64,000 nt of DNA from Dysgonomonas sp. PF1-14 (GCF_029892965.1 NZ_JARXWN010000020.1:1-64000), one strand, 5' to 3'. Counted from the stretch's first letter, positions 45,379-54,718 are shown. Program-made: numbers and translations. The notes: generated by a model from the letters alone, not told the origin.

Positions 45379-45837
45379 ATGAATATGAAAAAATATATGA
45401 TTTTTGCCCTTTGCTGTGTATTCACAGCGGGTGTGCTTTCCGGTTGCGGATCGAAACCGAAGACTGATGAAGCCGGAGATAAGACTGTTTCGACAGCAAA
45501 AAGTGAAGCTCCCAAAGAGAAGTTTGTAAAAATGGCAGCAGAAGCTAATAAAAAAATGCCGTTGGTAGTACCCGGAGGTTTGCGTCAGGATAAGGAAGAA
45601 GCTTTATCGAAGACCGAATATAAATATCATTATACATTTACGAAAGAGCCTGCCGTATCGGCTGAGGAATTTGTAAGGAGTACGAAGCCTATGCTGTCAA
45701 TGGGTTTGAAGACAGTGAAAGATGACAATGTGGATATGCTTCGCAAGGAGAAGATAACGCTGATCTATGCGTATCACAAGATGGACGGTTCTTTATTTGC
45801 TGAGGTGAAGATTTTACCGGAGGAGTATAGTAAATAA
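45379..45837 (+). CDS. Small lipoprotein of unknown function
   Basis: The protein has 152 residues. The signal ends in GVLSGC (Cys23), a clear lipobox, followed by a Lys-rich linker (GSKPKTDEAGDKTVSTAKS). The core is a small beta-rich domain (YKYHYTFTKEPAVSAEEFV, ITLIYAYHKMDGSLFAEVKI). No family recognised. Start could also be the second Met (45385). Confidence 0.65.
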   Translation: MNMKKYMIFALCCVFTAGVLSGCGSKPKTDEAGDKTVSTAKSEAPKEKFVKMAAEANKKMPLVVPGGLRQDKEEALSKTEYKYHYTFTKEPAVSAEEFVRSTKPMLSMGLKTVKDDNVDMLRKEKITLIYAYHKMDGSLFAEVKILPEEYSK

Positions 45838-45840
45838 TGC

Positions 45841-46200
45841 GAATCAGTAGTTGAAATTATATGTTTGTTTATTAGTTACTAGTTACTTTGCCCTTTGGGC
45901 AGTTACAAGTTACAAGTAAAACTCTTTATTTATCGTCTCCAGATCGTGCTTTAGCCCGCGCCGTTAGCTTTATGGACGGGGTACCCGTAGGGAGAGAAAG
46001 GCGTAAAACAAAAACGTGTTTGAGCTTAGTTGTCGGTTCGTATTATGCAAAAGCCATGGGCGAGTTTTTTTGTTTAGCCTTTGAGCCCTCTAACGGGTCG
46101 TCCTATGAAGCGTGGCGCTAAAGACTTTTTGATTCCTTTTGGGGCTTAGGCCAAAAGGAATGCAAGCAATCTGTAATTGCGCGCAGTAGAAAATAAACAA
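45841..46200. other. Gap of unusual, GC-richer sequence
   Basis: In this part of the 756-base gap the sequence is distinctly GC-richer than other gaps. It includes TTCCTTTTGG and its exact inverse CCAAAAGGAA flanking GGCTTAGG (46134-46161), and a TAGTTACTAGTTACTTTG / CAAGTTACAAGTAA-like stretch (45874-45919). A 77-codon plus-strand frame (45888-46121) is open but has no start context or codon bias. I cannot assign a function; an old mobile or RNA-related remnant is possible. Confidence 0.35.
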
Positions 46201-46254
46201 ACGATTATTCAATACAATCTCAAATACTGATTGGCATAAATAAAAATAGAAAAG

Positions 46255-46555
46255 TTTATCTATATGTCAGTTAGCAGTGATCAGTCAACAGTTAACATGA
46301 AAAAGTAATGACAAGTAAAAACATCAGAAATCCGTTACTTTCGTTACATTTTAGTTAAAATATCAGGGCATGTTGTAGGGGTATAATATTTTACGCCCAA
46401 AATGAGAATAATGCTTCTAAAAGCGGGCGGATGATAATCCACCCCTACAGGCAAAGCCGCGAAAAAAAGGATGTGTAAGAGTGGGGAATGGCGAAGAGAG
46501 TAACAGGATACGAAAAACAACGTAATTCATTACTTTCGTTACATTTTAGTTAAAA
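46255..46555. repeat. Intergenic repeat family 1, copy C (inverted)
   Basis: TTTATCTATA at 46255 is the inverse of the right end and TTTTAGTTAAAA at 46349-46360 and 46544-46555 is the inverse left end, each preceded by the same TACTTTCGTTACA. The interior after the first end (CAGTTAGCAGTGATCAGTCA) matches copy D (51656-51675). The stretch 46374-46449 inside is a GTAGGGGC inverted repeat. Confidence 0.55.
46374..46449. repeat. GTAGGGGC inverted repeat within repeat copy C
   Basis: TGTAGGGG (46374-46381) and CCCCTACA (46442-46449) are exact inverses 76 bases apart end to end. A like pair lies at 56767-56834 within repeat copy E. Confidence 0.5.
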
Positions 46556-46593
46556 AATAAATTCAAACAATTGAATAACAATATTATACGATT

Positions 46594-46893
46594 ATGGTAA
46601 AACATATAGTGATGTGGAAGCTCAAAGAAGAGGCTCATGGAAACGATAAGGCTGCCAATGCCAAACTAATTAAAGAAAAACTGGAAGCTTTGAGTGGAAA
46701 AATAGACGGCTTGCTGAAAATAGAAGTCGGCATTGATTTTCTCGGAGGAGGTAACTTTGACGTCGTTCTTTATTCCGAACTGTCGAAAAAAGAAGATCTC
46801 GATGTATATCAGAACCATCCGTTACATCAGGCTTTACTTCCTTTTATCAGGGAAGCTGTTACGGACAGAAAAGCTGTAGATTACGAAATTTGA
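46594..46893 (+). CDS. Dabb family (stress-responsive alpha/beta barrel) protein
   Basis: The protein has 99 residues and the Dabb ferredoxin-like layout: VKHIVMWKLKEEA, KIEVGIDFLGGGNFDVVLYSE, YQNHPLHQALLPFI. Proteins of this family dimerise; some bind fatty acids or act in aromatic pathways, but the function here is not known. The AlkD-like gene follows with one base between them. Confidence 0.88.
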   Translation: MVKHIVMWKLKEEAHGNDKAANAKLIKEKLEALSGKIDGLLKIEVGIDFLGGGNFDVVLYSELSKKEDLDVYQNHPLHQALLPFIREAVTDRKAVDYEI

Positions 46894-46894
46894 T

Positions 46895-47563
46895 ATGCAG
46901 CAGGAAGATATAATAAAAGATATCCGTACGCGTTGCCGTATGGGAATGAATGGTATTACCTCTACCAGTATGCGGCAGAAAGGGCTTGCATATAAGGTGA
47001 ATTTTGGCTTAGCTATCCAACAGATAAAAGAACTCTCGGAGCGTTATCAGCCCGATAAGGAGCTTGCCGAAACATTATGGAAAGAAGATACCCGCGAACT
47101 GAAAATACTGGCAACCCTGCTTTATCCTGTTGCGGAATTTACAGAAGAAACGGCTAACGAGTGGGTAACTGCAATCCCCAATCAGGAGATACGCGAGCAG
47201 GTATGTATGAATCTGTTTCAGAATTTGCCTTTTGCCGGAAAAGTGGCTATAGAATGGGGAGGCAATGCCGATGAGGATATCCGCACAACAGGTTATTGGC
47301 TTGTTGCCAGACTGTACCTGATAAAGAAAGCTGAAAATATACTTCCGGATGCCTTTAACTATATCTGGAATGATGCGGTCTCTGATAATATATCGTTGAG
47401 GAATGCCGCTTTACAAGCGTTGAAGCATATCGGTCGGCAGTCGGAAAGTACCGCCGATAATATCTTAAAAAAATTGTCTGTATATAAAGAAAGTTCCGAC
47501 CTTGTAAAACAAGAGGCGTATAACGGACTGGCTTTTGAGTTTGAGTATTATTTTGATAAATAA
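46895..47563 (+). CDS. AlkD-like DNA alkylation repair protein
   Basis: The protein has 222 residues, all-helical with HEAT-like repeats. The AlkD marks GLAYKVNFGLAIQQIKELSERY, then ELAETLWKEDTRELKILATLLYP and VAIEWGGNADEDIRTTGYWLVARL are clear. Typical AlkD removes 3- and 7-alkylpurines with Trp and Asp at the active site; WGG and ARLYL here partly agree, but I cannot confirm the catalytic Asp. It is directly behind the Dabb gene and 6 bases before a small membrane gene. Confidence 0.8.
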   Translation: MQQEDIIKDIRTRCRMGMNGITSTSMRQKGLAYKVNFGLAIQQIKELSERYQPDKELAETLWKEDTRELKILATLLYPVAEFTEETANEWVTAIPNQEIREQVCMNLFQNLPFAGKVAIEWGGNADEDIRTTGYWLVARLYLIKKAENILPDAFNYIWNDAVSDNISLRNAALQALKHIGRQSESTADNILKKLSVYKESSDLVKQEAYNGLAFEFEYYFDK

Positions 47564-47569
47564 TAGAAT

Positions 47570-47884
47570 ATGATTTCCTACTTTAGTGTCATACTACTGG
47601 TTGCTATTTCTATAGCCTTGCCTATATATCTTTTGATCGGGCATTTCTTGCAAGGTAGGAAATCTCCGAAAATAGTTCTTGTATTGTCAGCTTTATGTAG
47701 CTTTAATGTGATCGCAGCCATATTGCTGATAGCCCTGTTTTCTGAAGGGAGGGATCTGGCGGCAATGGCAGCTATGGCATTATTTATTCTGGCTGCTTTT
47801 TTTGTCGTGTTGATCGTATTGATTATGCTTTTCAAGAAGATGAAAGGCCGGGCCAGAGCCGGATATGATGATCTTCCCGATTGA
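47570..47884 (+). CDS. Small membrane protein
   Basis: The protein has 104 residues and three hydrophobic spans (about 2-24, 34-56, 62-88), ending in a basic and acidic tail (KKMKGRARAGYDDLPD). No family recognised. It follows the AlkD-like gene closely and is probably in the same operon. Confidence 0.55.
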   Translation: MISYFSVILLVAISIALPIYLLIGHFLQGRKSPKIVLVLSALCSFNVIAAILLIALFSEGRDLAAMAAMALFILAAFFVVLIVLIMLFKKMKGRARAGYDDLPD

Positions 47885-47945
47885 ATAAAAATGAGTTGTG
47901 AATCCGAAAACCTTATAACTCTGAGTATTATTCCGATAAATAAAA

Positions 47946-48075
47946 TAAGCTCCTCCCCAACCCCTCCAAAGGGAGGGGCTCAATACTATGCCACGAAAAA
48001 GGCATTGGAGGTATATCAATTTAGAAAAAATATTCGCTTTGCGCATCCTCCCCTTTTGGAGAGGTTAGGAGGGGT
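47946..48075. repeat. Inverted GC-rich repeat
   Basis: CTCCTCCCCAACCCCTCC (about 47951) and its near-inverse GGAGAGGTTAGGAGGGG (48057-48073) flank 95 bases between two convergent genes. An alike CCCCCTCTCACTTTGGAGAGGG occurs at 56860. Such sequences are common as Bacteroidota intergenic REP units and may also end transcription here. Confidence 0.45.
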
Positions 48076-48086
48076 GCCTGGTTTTT

Positions 48087-50300
48087 TTACTTGCCTATGG
48101 CATAGCGAAATCCTACATAAAATTTACGTCCTTGTGTAGGCCCCCATACCATAGTAGCATCGAAATTGTCATCGAACGGGTTTTCGGCTGAGATAATCGG
48201 ATTCTTCTGCTTGAAGTCGGTAATATTCTCAGCTCCCGCATATACACTCCATGTACGGAAGTTCTTTGTGATCTGCGCATTCAGTATGGTGAACGAGTCG
48301 AATGTGGTTTTCCACAGCGGGTTCACAGCATCGGGTGTCGGCATGCGGCCACCACCATTAAACTGAGCGGTGAGGTCGAACACCCACTTTCTCATTTTGG
48401 TTTCGTACGATGCTGTAGCAAGTGCTTTGTAATCGCTTACTAACGGTTTCTTCATCAGCTTGTCGCCGTATTGGGTCTTTGCATTCATCCAACGGTATGC
48501 GCCGAGTATGTTGAATCCTCTGAACAATGGGTACGACACTTCCACCTGAAAGCTGTTGGCATACGATTTACCGTTGAGATTGTAGAATCTCACAGCATGG
48601 GGATCACTGTCTACATCGGTCACCACCTGATTGTCAAAGTCAGTACGGTACCATTCTCCCGATATGGTGAGTTCCTCGCCTTTTACAGGGATATGGAAAG
48701 AGACACTAGCACCGTAGTTCCATGCCGATTCCTGTTTCAGGTTTTCCGCTATCTGTATCTTACGGCTGCTGGCAAGGTAGAAACTGTTTTCGGGCATCAC
48801 AAATACGGTGCGATAGCCTTTTCCGGCAGAAGCCCTCAGATTGACCCAGTCGGCAGGCATATATTTCAGGTGCAGACGCGGAGTGACGAATACCTTGTCG
48901 TGCAGGGTACTGTAGTCGGCACGTATTCCGGCCAACGCAATAAACTTATCGTCCTTGTTGAAAGTGTATTGTGCATATCCGCCTGTTGTAGTCTCGTGAT
49001 CGGGCTGATAGGTCAATGGCTGGTTCAGGATGATAGTCTGGTTGTATTGATCCCAGTTCATACTTAGCCCTGTGCTTAATTGATGCTCTTTACCTAGTTG
49101 GGTTTCATACATCAATGAGGCGTACAGATTGCTGCCATACACGTTATATTTTTGCAGTGCATAACGCGATTTCTGATCCTGATACGATCCCGTAAATATC
49201 AGGGCGATGTTGCCATTGCGCTCTTCATCGAGTATATAGGAGTTTTTGGTATAGAACTCGCCTCTGTTTGCTTTTACCGATATCTCATACGGATTGTCTT
49301 TATTGACGGAAGCATCGTTGAGCGTGTGCATTGTCTGTCCACTGGTACGATAGTCCTGTAAAAAGCGGAATCCGAACTGGGAAGTGTATCTGCCCGACAT
49401 ATAGTGCCAGCGGTTCATTATGTTGAACTGATGCTTTTTAGGCATATCGAGGAAACTGTCGTCGTTGTCGTCATGCGAAGCCTGTTCGTTCGAGTAATGG
49501 AGGAATACACCTGTATTGAGCTTATCGTTCAATATGAACGCAGCATCGGCATTGGCTTCGTAGCGTCCGGCATCGCTGGCAAATACATTCAGACTGAGCG
49601 GATCGGCACTGTTAGGCTTCTTGTATTCCACATTCATCTGTCCGGTGATGGATTCGTATCCGTTCTTTACTGAGGCTGCCCCTTTCGATATCTGTATGCT
49701 TTCCATCCATGGACCGGGTATATAATCGAGTCCGTAGGTAGAAGCAGGGCCTCTGAAGTTAGGATAGTTTTCGGTCAATGTCTGTACGTATGTCCCTGCC
49801 AGTCCGAGCAGTTGAATCTGTTTTGCTCCGGTAACGGCATCGCTGAACGATACGTCTACCGAGGGGTTGGTCTCGAAGCTTTCGGAGAGGTTACAGCAGG
49901 CTGCACGATGCAGCTCCTTTACCGTTATCTTTTCGGTCTGTAATATCTCTTTACGTGATTTGATGGTTCCGGGAGGTGTCTTTTCAATGACTACTTCGCC
50001 CAGCTCATTACTCTCTTCGAGGACAATGTTCTGTATGTCTGCAAAATCGTGGATATGGACTACCTTGTCTTTGAATCCCACATAAGAGATTGCCAGCATG
50101 TGGTCTTTATGTGGGGTTCCGGCTATTTCGAAATAGCCTTTGTCGTCTGTTACTACACCGATCTTTGCATTTTCCCATTTGACGGATGCACCTATCAGAG
50201 GTTGTTTCTGAGCATCGAATACATATCCTTTTAGTGTCTCTTTGCCGAATGCCAGAGCAGGGAGTAACAGTAGTATAATAAATATCTTAATTGTTTTCAT
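48087..50300 (-). CDS. TonB-dependent outer-membrane receptor, metal-linked
   Basis: The protein has 737 residues from ATG 50300. Order: signal peptide (ending LAFG), carboxypeptidase-like domain (GYVFDAQKQPLIGASVKW, 25-105), plug (TNPSVDVSFSDAVTGAKQIQLLGL, 145-260), then a beta-barrel ending in an aromatic residue pattern. AACCNLSESFETNP marks the CirA/copper-like TonB group. The gene just upstream is a Cys/His-rich HYC_CC_PP protein, which in Bacteroidota goes with receptors like this, so a metal (copper or iron) ligand is likely but not proven. Confidence 0.85.
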   Translation of the reverse strand: MKTIKIFIILLLLPALAFGKETLKGYVFDAQKQPLIGASVKWENAKIGVVTDDKGYFEIAGTPHKDHMLAISYVGFKDKVVHIHDFADIQNIVLEESNELGEVVIEKTPPGTIKSRKEILQTEKITVKELHRAACCNLSESFETNPSVDVSFSDAVTGAKQIQLLGLAGTYVQTLTENYPNFRGPASTYGLDYIPGPWMESIQISKGAASVKNGYESITGQMNVEYKKPNSADPLSLNVFASDAGRYEANADAAFILNDKLNTGVFLHYSNEQASHDDNDDSFLDMPKKHQFNIMNRWHYMSGRYTSQFGFRFLQDYRTSGQTMHTLNDASVNKDNPYEISVKANRGEFYTKNSYILDEERNGNIALIFTGSYQDQKSRYALQKYNVYGSNLYASLMYETQLGKEHQLSTGLSMNWDQYNQTIILNQPLTYQPDHETTTGGYAQYTFNKDDKFIALAGIRADYSTLHDKVFVTPRLHLKYMPADWVNLRASAGKGYRTVFVMPENSFYLASSRKIQIAENLKQESAWNYGASVSFHIPVKGEELTISGEWYRTDFDNQVVTDVDSDPHAVRFYNLNGKSYANSFQVEVSYPLFRGFNILGAYRWMNAKTQYGDKLMKKPLVSDYKALATASYETKMRKWVFDLTAQFNGGGRMPTPDAVNPLWKTTFDSFTILNAQITKNFRTWSVYAGAENITDFKQKNPIISAENPFDDNFDATMVWGPTQGRKFYVGFRYAIGK

Positions 50301-50389
50301 TTGATTTTCAATAATATAGTTTATATAATACAATAATGCTTTATCGCATATCAATACTGATACACAACAAGTAGCGATGTATTAATAAA

Positions 50390-50857
50390 TCAAATGATAA
50401 GTACCCGTATGAGGGAGAGGTATTCGCGTGGCGGAATATCCGGAGGGGATTTGAACAGGGAATAATGGTCTGCGAACTCTGTCGTATCAGGCAGGAGCGC
50501 TGATGCTAATATAAGCGAATTGTCGGAAATCCATACAACTGGAGTAGCTACATGCGGACGAAACGATGCCGCATCTATGTCTATCGACAAACGTGATGCC
50601 TGACAATGTGTTTCGCCGGAGAATGCTGTAGTTTCACACGAATCGTGACTTTCTGCTTCGGTAGCAGCACAACAAGGGGCTGTGGCATCTGTATGTTGTT
50701 CATGACTAATAGCACAGCAGGTATGCTGTTGAGCCATAATGAGAGTTTGCCCGCTGCAAGATGCACAGCAATAGTTGATTATAGTTACCCCTGCACCTGT
50801 AAAGAAAACGGTTGCGGCAGCTATAACTAGTATTATATTTTGAGCAAATCTTTTCAT
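50390..50857 (-). CDS. HYC_CC_PP family Cys/His-rich protein
   Basis: The protein has 155 residues from ATG 50857. A membrane segment (IILVIAAATVFFTGAGV) is followed by a Cys- and His-rich stretch: YCCASCSG, HTCCAISHEQH, PCCA, HDSCE, THC. The closing PPDIPPREYL gives the Pro-Pro end that names the family. It should bind metal in the envelope. It lies 89 bases before the TonB receptor, on the same strand. Confidence 0.72.
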   Translation of the reverse strand: MKRFAQNIILVIAAATVFFTGAGVTIINYCCASCSGQTLIMAQQHTCCAISHEQHTDATAPCCAATEAESHDSCETTAFSGETHCQASRLSIDIDAASFRPHVATPVVWISDNSLILASALLPDTTEFADHYSLFKSPPDIPPREYLSLIRVLII

Positions 50858-50938
50858 AATTCTCTGCAAAAGTAAAGAATTGTTCTAAATAACGAGCTAT
50901 TCAGGACAAGTTTTTAGGATTATTAGATATTCTCCGTA

Positions 50939-51556
50939 TCACAGATTTTTGACCACAGGGTAGTCTATATCGTATTTCTCTTTCATAAAGAGGAAGAACA
51001 TATACAGCTTGTACTCGAAGTCGAGCCCGTAACTTATATTCGGATCATAATTTATAGGAGCCTCGTATATGTAAGGATTGAATTGAAGCGACTGATTATG
51101 GCGGCTGTTCCATGCTGAGACCATAATTGTATTCTTTGTTTTCAGATATGGAACGGAATAGTATTCTTTAGGCAGTTGTGTTTTCAGGAATGTATCATAT
51201 CCCGCATCGAGGACAGTAATGTCGTATCCGTCTTCATTATCAGCCACCCCGCTGTCCCACCATGTTTTTGTAGTGATAAGGATAACATTAGGCCAAGGTT
51301 TGCAAGTATTAGGGGTTATATCCGTCGCTCTAAATTTATAAGTCGACTCTATTGCTGCGAGGTGAATGTATTTATTCTCCAGCGAATCTTCTTCCGGATA
51401 TCCGTCTATAACAAAGAGTATTCTTTGAGGATGATCTGTCGCAGTAGTCTTTCCGATGAGAGAATCGGCTAGCTGCTGTAAACTGATGAGTTTGTCACTC
51501 TGTGCAAATGTGCAGAGGGGTAATATAACTAATAATAAGATGATGGTCTTTCGCAT
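50939..51556 (-). CDS. Secreted protein of unknown function
   Basis: The protein has 205 residues with a signal peptide (1-18, ending CTFAQ). The mature part has an alpha/beta look (PQRILFVIDGYPEED, PNVILITTKTWWDSG). I recognise no family. It is 81 bases upstream of the HYC_CC_PP start, same strand, so it may head that operon. Confidence 0.6.
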   Translation of the reverse strand: MRKTIILLLVILPLCTFAQSDKLISLQQLADSLIGKTTATDHPQRILFVIDGYPEEDSLENKYIHLAAIESTYKFRATDITPNTCKPWPNVILITTKTWWDSGVADNEDGYDITVLDAGYDTFLKTQLPKEYYSVPYLKTKNTIMVSAWNSRHNQSLQFNPYIYEAPINYDPNISYGLDFEYKLYMFFLFMKEKYDIDYPVVKNL

Positions 51557-51641
51557 TGCAGTCTGTTTATCAGATTGGTTTCAAAGGTAAAGAAAAATAA
51601 TATGGCGTGATTGTCTTGGAGATGTATTTTTCTTTTTAAAG

Positions 51642-51905
51642 TTTATCTATATATCAGTTAGCAGTGACCAGTCAGCAGTTAACAACAAAAAACGATCTTT
51701 GACAAGTATGGATTTAAAGGATTAAAATTTAAAACTAAAAGATTGAATTTTTTGTGAGAAATGTCAGGTTTTAGTTAAAATTATTTCACGCGAAGAAGTA
51801 AAGGAAAAAATCTAAGATTACATATACTGCGCTCCTGTGACCGCTGGTTGTTAACTGATAACTGTTGGCTGTTAACTGTACAACTTTGTCAGGTTTTAGT
51901 TAAAA
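51642..51905. repeat. Intergenic repeat family 1, copy D (inverted)
   Basis: TTTATCTATA at 51642-51651 is one end; TCAGGTTTTAGTTAAAA occurs at 51764-51780 and again at 51889-51905 as two heads in tandem. Within it ACAAAAAATTCAATCTTTTA (inverse) equals copy A near 5967. The part 51838-51882 is a run of imperfect GTTAACTG(T/A) words (GTTAACTGATAACTGTTGGC). Confidence 0.6.
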
Positions 51906-51906
51906 A

Positions 51907-51939
51907 AGAAAGGAGACTATAGCCACAGCTACAATCTCC
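51907..51939 (-). terminator. Terminator of the NfnB-type gene
   Basis: Minus strand: GGAGATTGTAGC / GGCTATAGTCTCC imperfect stem 20 bases past the stop, followed by TTTCTTTTTT. Confidence 0.6.
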
Positions 51940-51959
51940 CTATACGATCTTTGAAATAT

Positions 51960-53432
51960 TTATCCTTTCAGTGCTTTATCCATAGCGGCAGCAGCCTTAC
52001 GTCCGTCTCCCATAGCAAGGATAACGGTTGCTCCTCCACGTACAATATCTCCTCCGGCATATACATCGGCCAGATCGGATTGCATTGTGTCCTGATTGAC
52101 AATAATTGTTCCCCATTTGGAGATTTGCAAACCTTTAAAAGTCGATGGAATCAGAGGATTTGGCGAAACGCCCACACTGACGATCACCTCGTCTACATCG
52201 AACCATTCAGTTGCACCTTCGATAGGCACAGGTTTGCGACGACCTGAAGCATCGGGCTCCCCAAGTTCCATTTTTTGGAGCAGCATCCGTTGTACACGAC
52301 CATTCTCATCACCCTCATAGCGAACAGGGTTATGTAGGGTATGGAATTCAATTCCTTCTTCTTTCGCGTGTTTTACCTCTTCTATACGTGCCGGCATTTC
52401 TTCTTCTGAACGGCGATACACGATCATAGCCCTTTCTGCACCCAGACGCTTAGCAGTACGCACAGCATCCATTGCGGTATTTCCGGCGCCTACGATGGCT
52501 ACTTTCTTGCCTTTCTGCACAGGAGTGTCACTCTCAGGATTCGAAGCATCCATCAGATTGACACGAGTAAGGAACTCGTTGGACGACATCACGCCTATCA
52601 GGTTTTCCCCCGGTATATTCATAAAGTTGGGCAGTCCTGCGCCACTGGCAACAAAGATACCTTTAAAGCCTTCTTCGTGCAGGTCTTCGTATGTTATGGT
52701 TTTACCGACTATGCAGTTGTTTATAAACTTAACACCCATCTGGCGAAGTACATTTATCTCTACATCGACTATTTCGTTTGGCAGACGGAACTCAGGAATA
52801 CCATATTTAAGTACGCCACCAATCTCGTGTAATGCTTCAAATACGGTAATGTCGTATCCCAGTTTAGCCATATCGCCTGAGAAAGACAGTCCGGCAGGAC
52901 CTGATCCTACTACGGCTATTTTAATGCCATTAGGCTGAGCAAGTTCTGGTATAGCTATCTGTCCGCTTTCGCGCTCATAGTCTGCAGCGAAACGTTCCAG
53001 ATAACCGATAGCCACAGGCTCTTTCTTCATCTTCTGTATGTAGATACACTTGGCTTCGCATTGTTTCTCCTGTGGGCAGACACGTCCGCATACAGCAGGC
53101 AGTGCACTCGTCTCTTTCAGTACCTTAGCCGCTTCGAGGAAGTTTCCGCGCTCTATATTCTTTATGAAAGAAGGTATCTGTATATTTACGGGACATCCTT
53201 CCATGCAGGTAGGGTTGGCACAGTCGAGACAGCGCGCTGCTTCATAAACGGCTTGTTCGGCTGATAGTCCCAGATTTACTTCTTCTTTCAGTGTATGGCT
53301 TCTGTACTCGGCATCGAGTTCCGGCATGTGTACACGTGGTCTGTCACCGCGTTCTTTGGCTTTCATATTCTTGCGGAGTTCCTCTCTCCAAGCCTCACTC
53401 CGGCGTGCCTGTATATATTCTTGTTCTGTCAT
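51960..53432 (-). CDS. NfnB/GltD-type flavoprotein subunit (NADPH side)
   Basis: The protein has 490 residues of the glutamate synthase small subunit type. An N-terminal double [4Fe-4S] domain (CLDCANPTCMEGCPVNI about 70-85, then CGRVCPQEKQCEAKC about 115-130), an FAD site (VVGSGPAGLSFSGDMAKLGY), and an NADP site (AIVGAGNTAMDAVRTAKRLG). No glutamate synthase large subunit is near. The gene lies 38 bases behind a PyrK-type protein, the pair seen in NADH-dependent ferredoxin:NADP oxidoreductase (NfnAB) and sulfide dehydrogenase SudAB. Confidence 0.85.
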   Translation of the reverse strand: MTEQEYIQARRSEAWREELRKNMKAKERGDRPRVHMPELDAEYRSHTLKEEVNLGLSAEQAVYEAARCLDCANPTCMEGCPVNIQIPSFIKNIERGNFLEAAKVLKETSALPAVCGRVCPQEKQCEAKCIYIQKMKKEPVAIGYLERFAADYERESGQIAIPELAQPNGIKIAVVGSGPAGLSFSGDMAKLGYDITVFEALHEIGGVLKYGIPEFRLPNEIVDVEINVLRQMGVKFINNCIVGKTITYEDLHEEGFKGIFVASGAGLPNFMNIPGENLIGVMSSNEFLTRVNLMDASNPESDTPVQKGKKVAIVGAGNTAMDAVRTAKRLGAERAMIVYRRSEEEMPARIEEVKHAKEEGIEFHTLHNPVRYEGDENGRVQRMLLQKMELGEPDASGRRKPVPIEGATEWFDVDEVIVSVGVSPNPLIPSTFKGLQISKWGTIIVNQDTMQSDLADVYAGGDIVRGGATVILAMGDGRKAAAAMDKALKG

Positions 53433-53470
53433 ATTTGGTTGTTGGATGATAGCTGTTAAATTAATTGATG

Positions 53471-54253
53471 TTAGTTGTATGCTCGTAGTCTCATCAACAT
53501 TTCATCGAAGTCTACTTCGTGTGCATTGAATTCAGGTCCGTCGACACATACAAACTTCGTTTTACCACCTACTGTGACACGACATGCTCCACACATTCCG
53601 GTGCCGTCTACCATGATGGTATTCAGCGACGCTATTGTCGGGATGTTGTATTTCTGGGTAAGAAGGGAAACGAATTTCATCATAATAGCAGGTCCTATGG
53701 TTACACACAGGTCTACCTGTTCGCGGTTTATTACCATTTCAATGCCGTTTGTGATGAGCCCTTTGTGTCCGTATGTACCATCATCGGTCATTACTATTAC
53801 TTCATCCGAATATTCGGCGACCTGTTTTTCCAGAATTACGAGGTCTTTCGTGCGAGCTGCCAGTACGGATATTACTTTGTTACCTGCACGTTTCATCGCT
53901 TCTATTATAGGTAGCATCGGGGCTATACCTACACCTCCTCCGGCGCAGATTACCGTACCGTATTTTTCGATGTGGGTGGCTTGTCCGAGAGGTCCTACGA
54001 CGTCTGTGATGTAATCACCTACATTGAGGTCGCATATCTTACGAGACGAAGCTCCTACTGCTTGTATAACTATGGTTATAGTTCCTTTTGTTAAATCAGA
54101 GGCAGCAATGGTAAGAGGAATGCGTTCGCCTTTTTCTCCTACTCTGATGATAACAAAATGTCCGGCTTTACGGCTTTTGGCAATAAGGGGAGCCTCCACC
54201 TCAAATTTGACTACATTCTCAGAGAAATACTCTTTGTCTACAATCTTATTCAT
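53471..54253 (-). CDS. NfnA/PyrK-type FAD/NAD-binding subunit
   Basis: The protein has 260 residues. The FAD domain has RIPLTIAASD (about 60-70), the NAD site GGGVGIAPMLPIIEAMK (about 108-124) and a C-terminal [2Fe-2S] site in DGTGMCGACRVTV and FVCVDGPEF. With the next gene it should form the electron-bifurcating NfnAB complex, joining ferredoxin and NADPH pools. It starts the pair. A TAACTTTG (minus strand, 54330-54337) lies upstream with a less well placed TTG. Confidence 0.88.
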   Translation of the reverse strand: MNKIVDKEYFSENVVKFEVEAPLIAKSRKAGHFVIIRVGEKGERIPLTIAASDLTKGTITIVIQAVGASSRKICDLNVGDYITDVVGPLGQATHIEKYGTVICAGGGVGIAPMLPIIEAMKRAGNKVISVLAARTKDLVILEKQVAEYSDEVIVMTDDGTYGHKGLITNGIEMVINREQVDLCVTIGPAIMMKFVSLLTQKYNIPTIASLNTIMVDGTGMCGACRVTVGGKTKFVCVDGPEFNAHEVDFDEMLMRLRAYN

Positions 54254-54718
54254 TAAAAATATCAGTTTAAGATTAGGTATCTATTGTTTGAGTTTAGTTG
54301 CATTTTAACTATTGAGATAATCAGAATGACAAAGTTACGACAAAGTTTATATCTAATAGCAACTCGAGCGACTAAAATATCATTAATATTTCTTTGTTTT
54401 TATATTTAAACAGAAATACAATGATAGTTGAGATATACTAAAGAAGTCAGACAAACTCCATTGTTTTTCGAATAAAAGCACCCGATATGACAGGGGTGAA
54501 ATGACAAATAGTAAAATATTTAAGTCGAAAAAAATCATATTTTTTTTAATTCACAAATTTATATTTTATTGATTATGTGGTTTTTATCAGTGTAGTGCCT
54601 CTGGAAAAAGTTATATCAGAAATTAAATGATTGCTTTTCTTTTCTCTATGTCCTAGCTTTGTAAAATAAGTAAGGCAACAATATAGCTGTTTGAATTTTC
54701 ATAAGCCCATTAAACAAT
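54254..54718. other. AT-rich gap with one promoter
   Basis: The 465-base gap has no open frame of note on either strand. At its left is a possible promoter for the NfnA-type gene (54330-54337) and at its right the promoter of the orphan gene (54631-54661). Apart from these I see nothing. Confidence 0.5.
54631..54661 (+). promoter_or_regulatory. Promoter of the orphan gene at 54719
   Basis: TTG (54631-54633), 20-base spacer, TAGCTTTG (54654-54661). Full match to the Bacteroidota consensus. Confidence 0.65.

Noticed and set aside
45940-46010. GC-rich stretch considered as a tRNA
   Set aside because: No cloverleaf with acceptor, anticodon and T arms can be folded.
45888-46121. 77-codon frame in the gap after the small lipoprotein
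   Set aside because: No ribosome-binding context, no codon bias like neighbours and it lies in repeat-type DNA.
51838-51882. Run of GTTAACTG-like words, considered as a CRISPR or tandem repeat array
   Set aside because: Units are irregular, very short and have no spacers; it belongs to the interior of repeat copy D.
51960-53432. Glutamate synthase small subunit (gltD)
   Set aside because: No large subunit is nearby, while a PyrK/NfnA-type partner is adjacent, so the NfnB-type reading is preferred.
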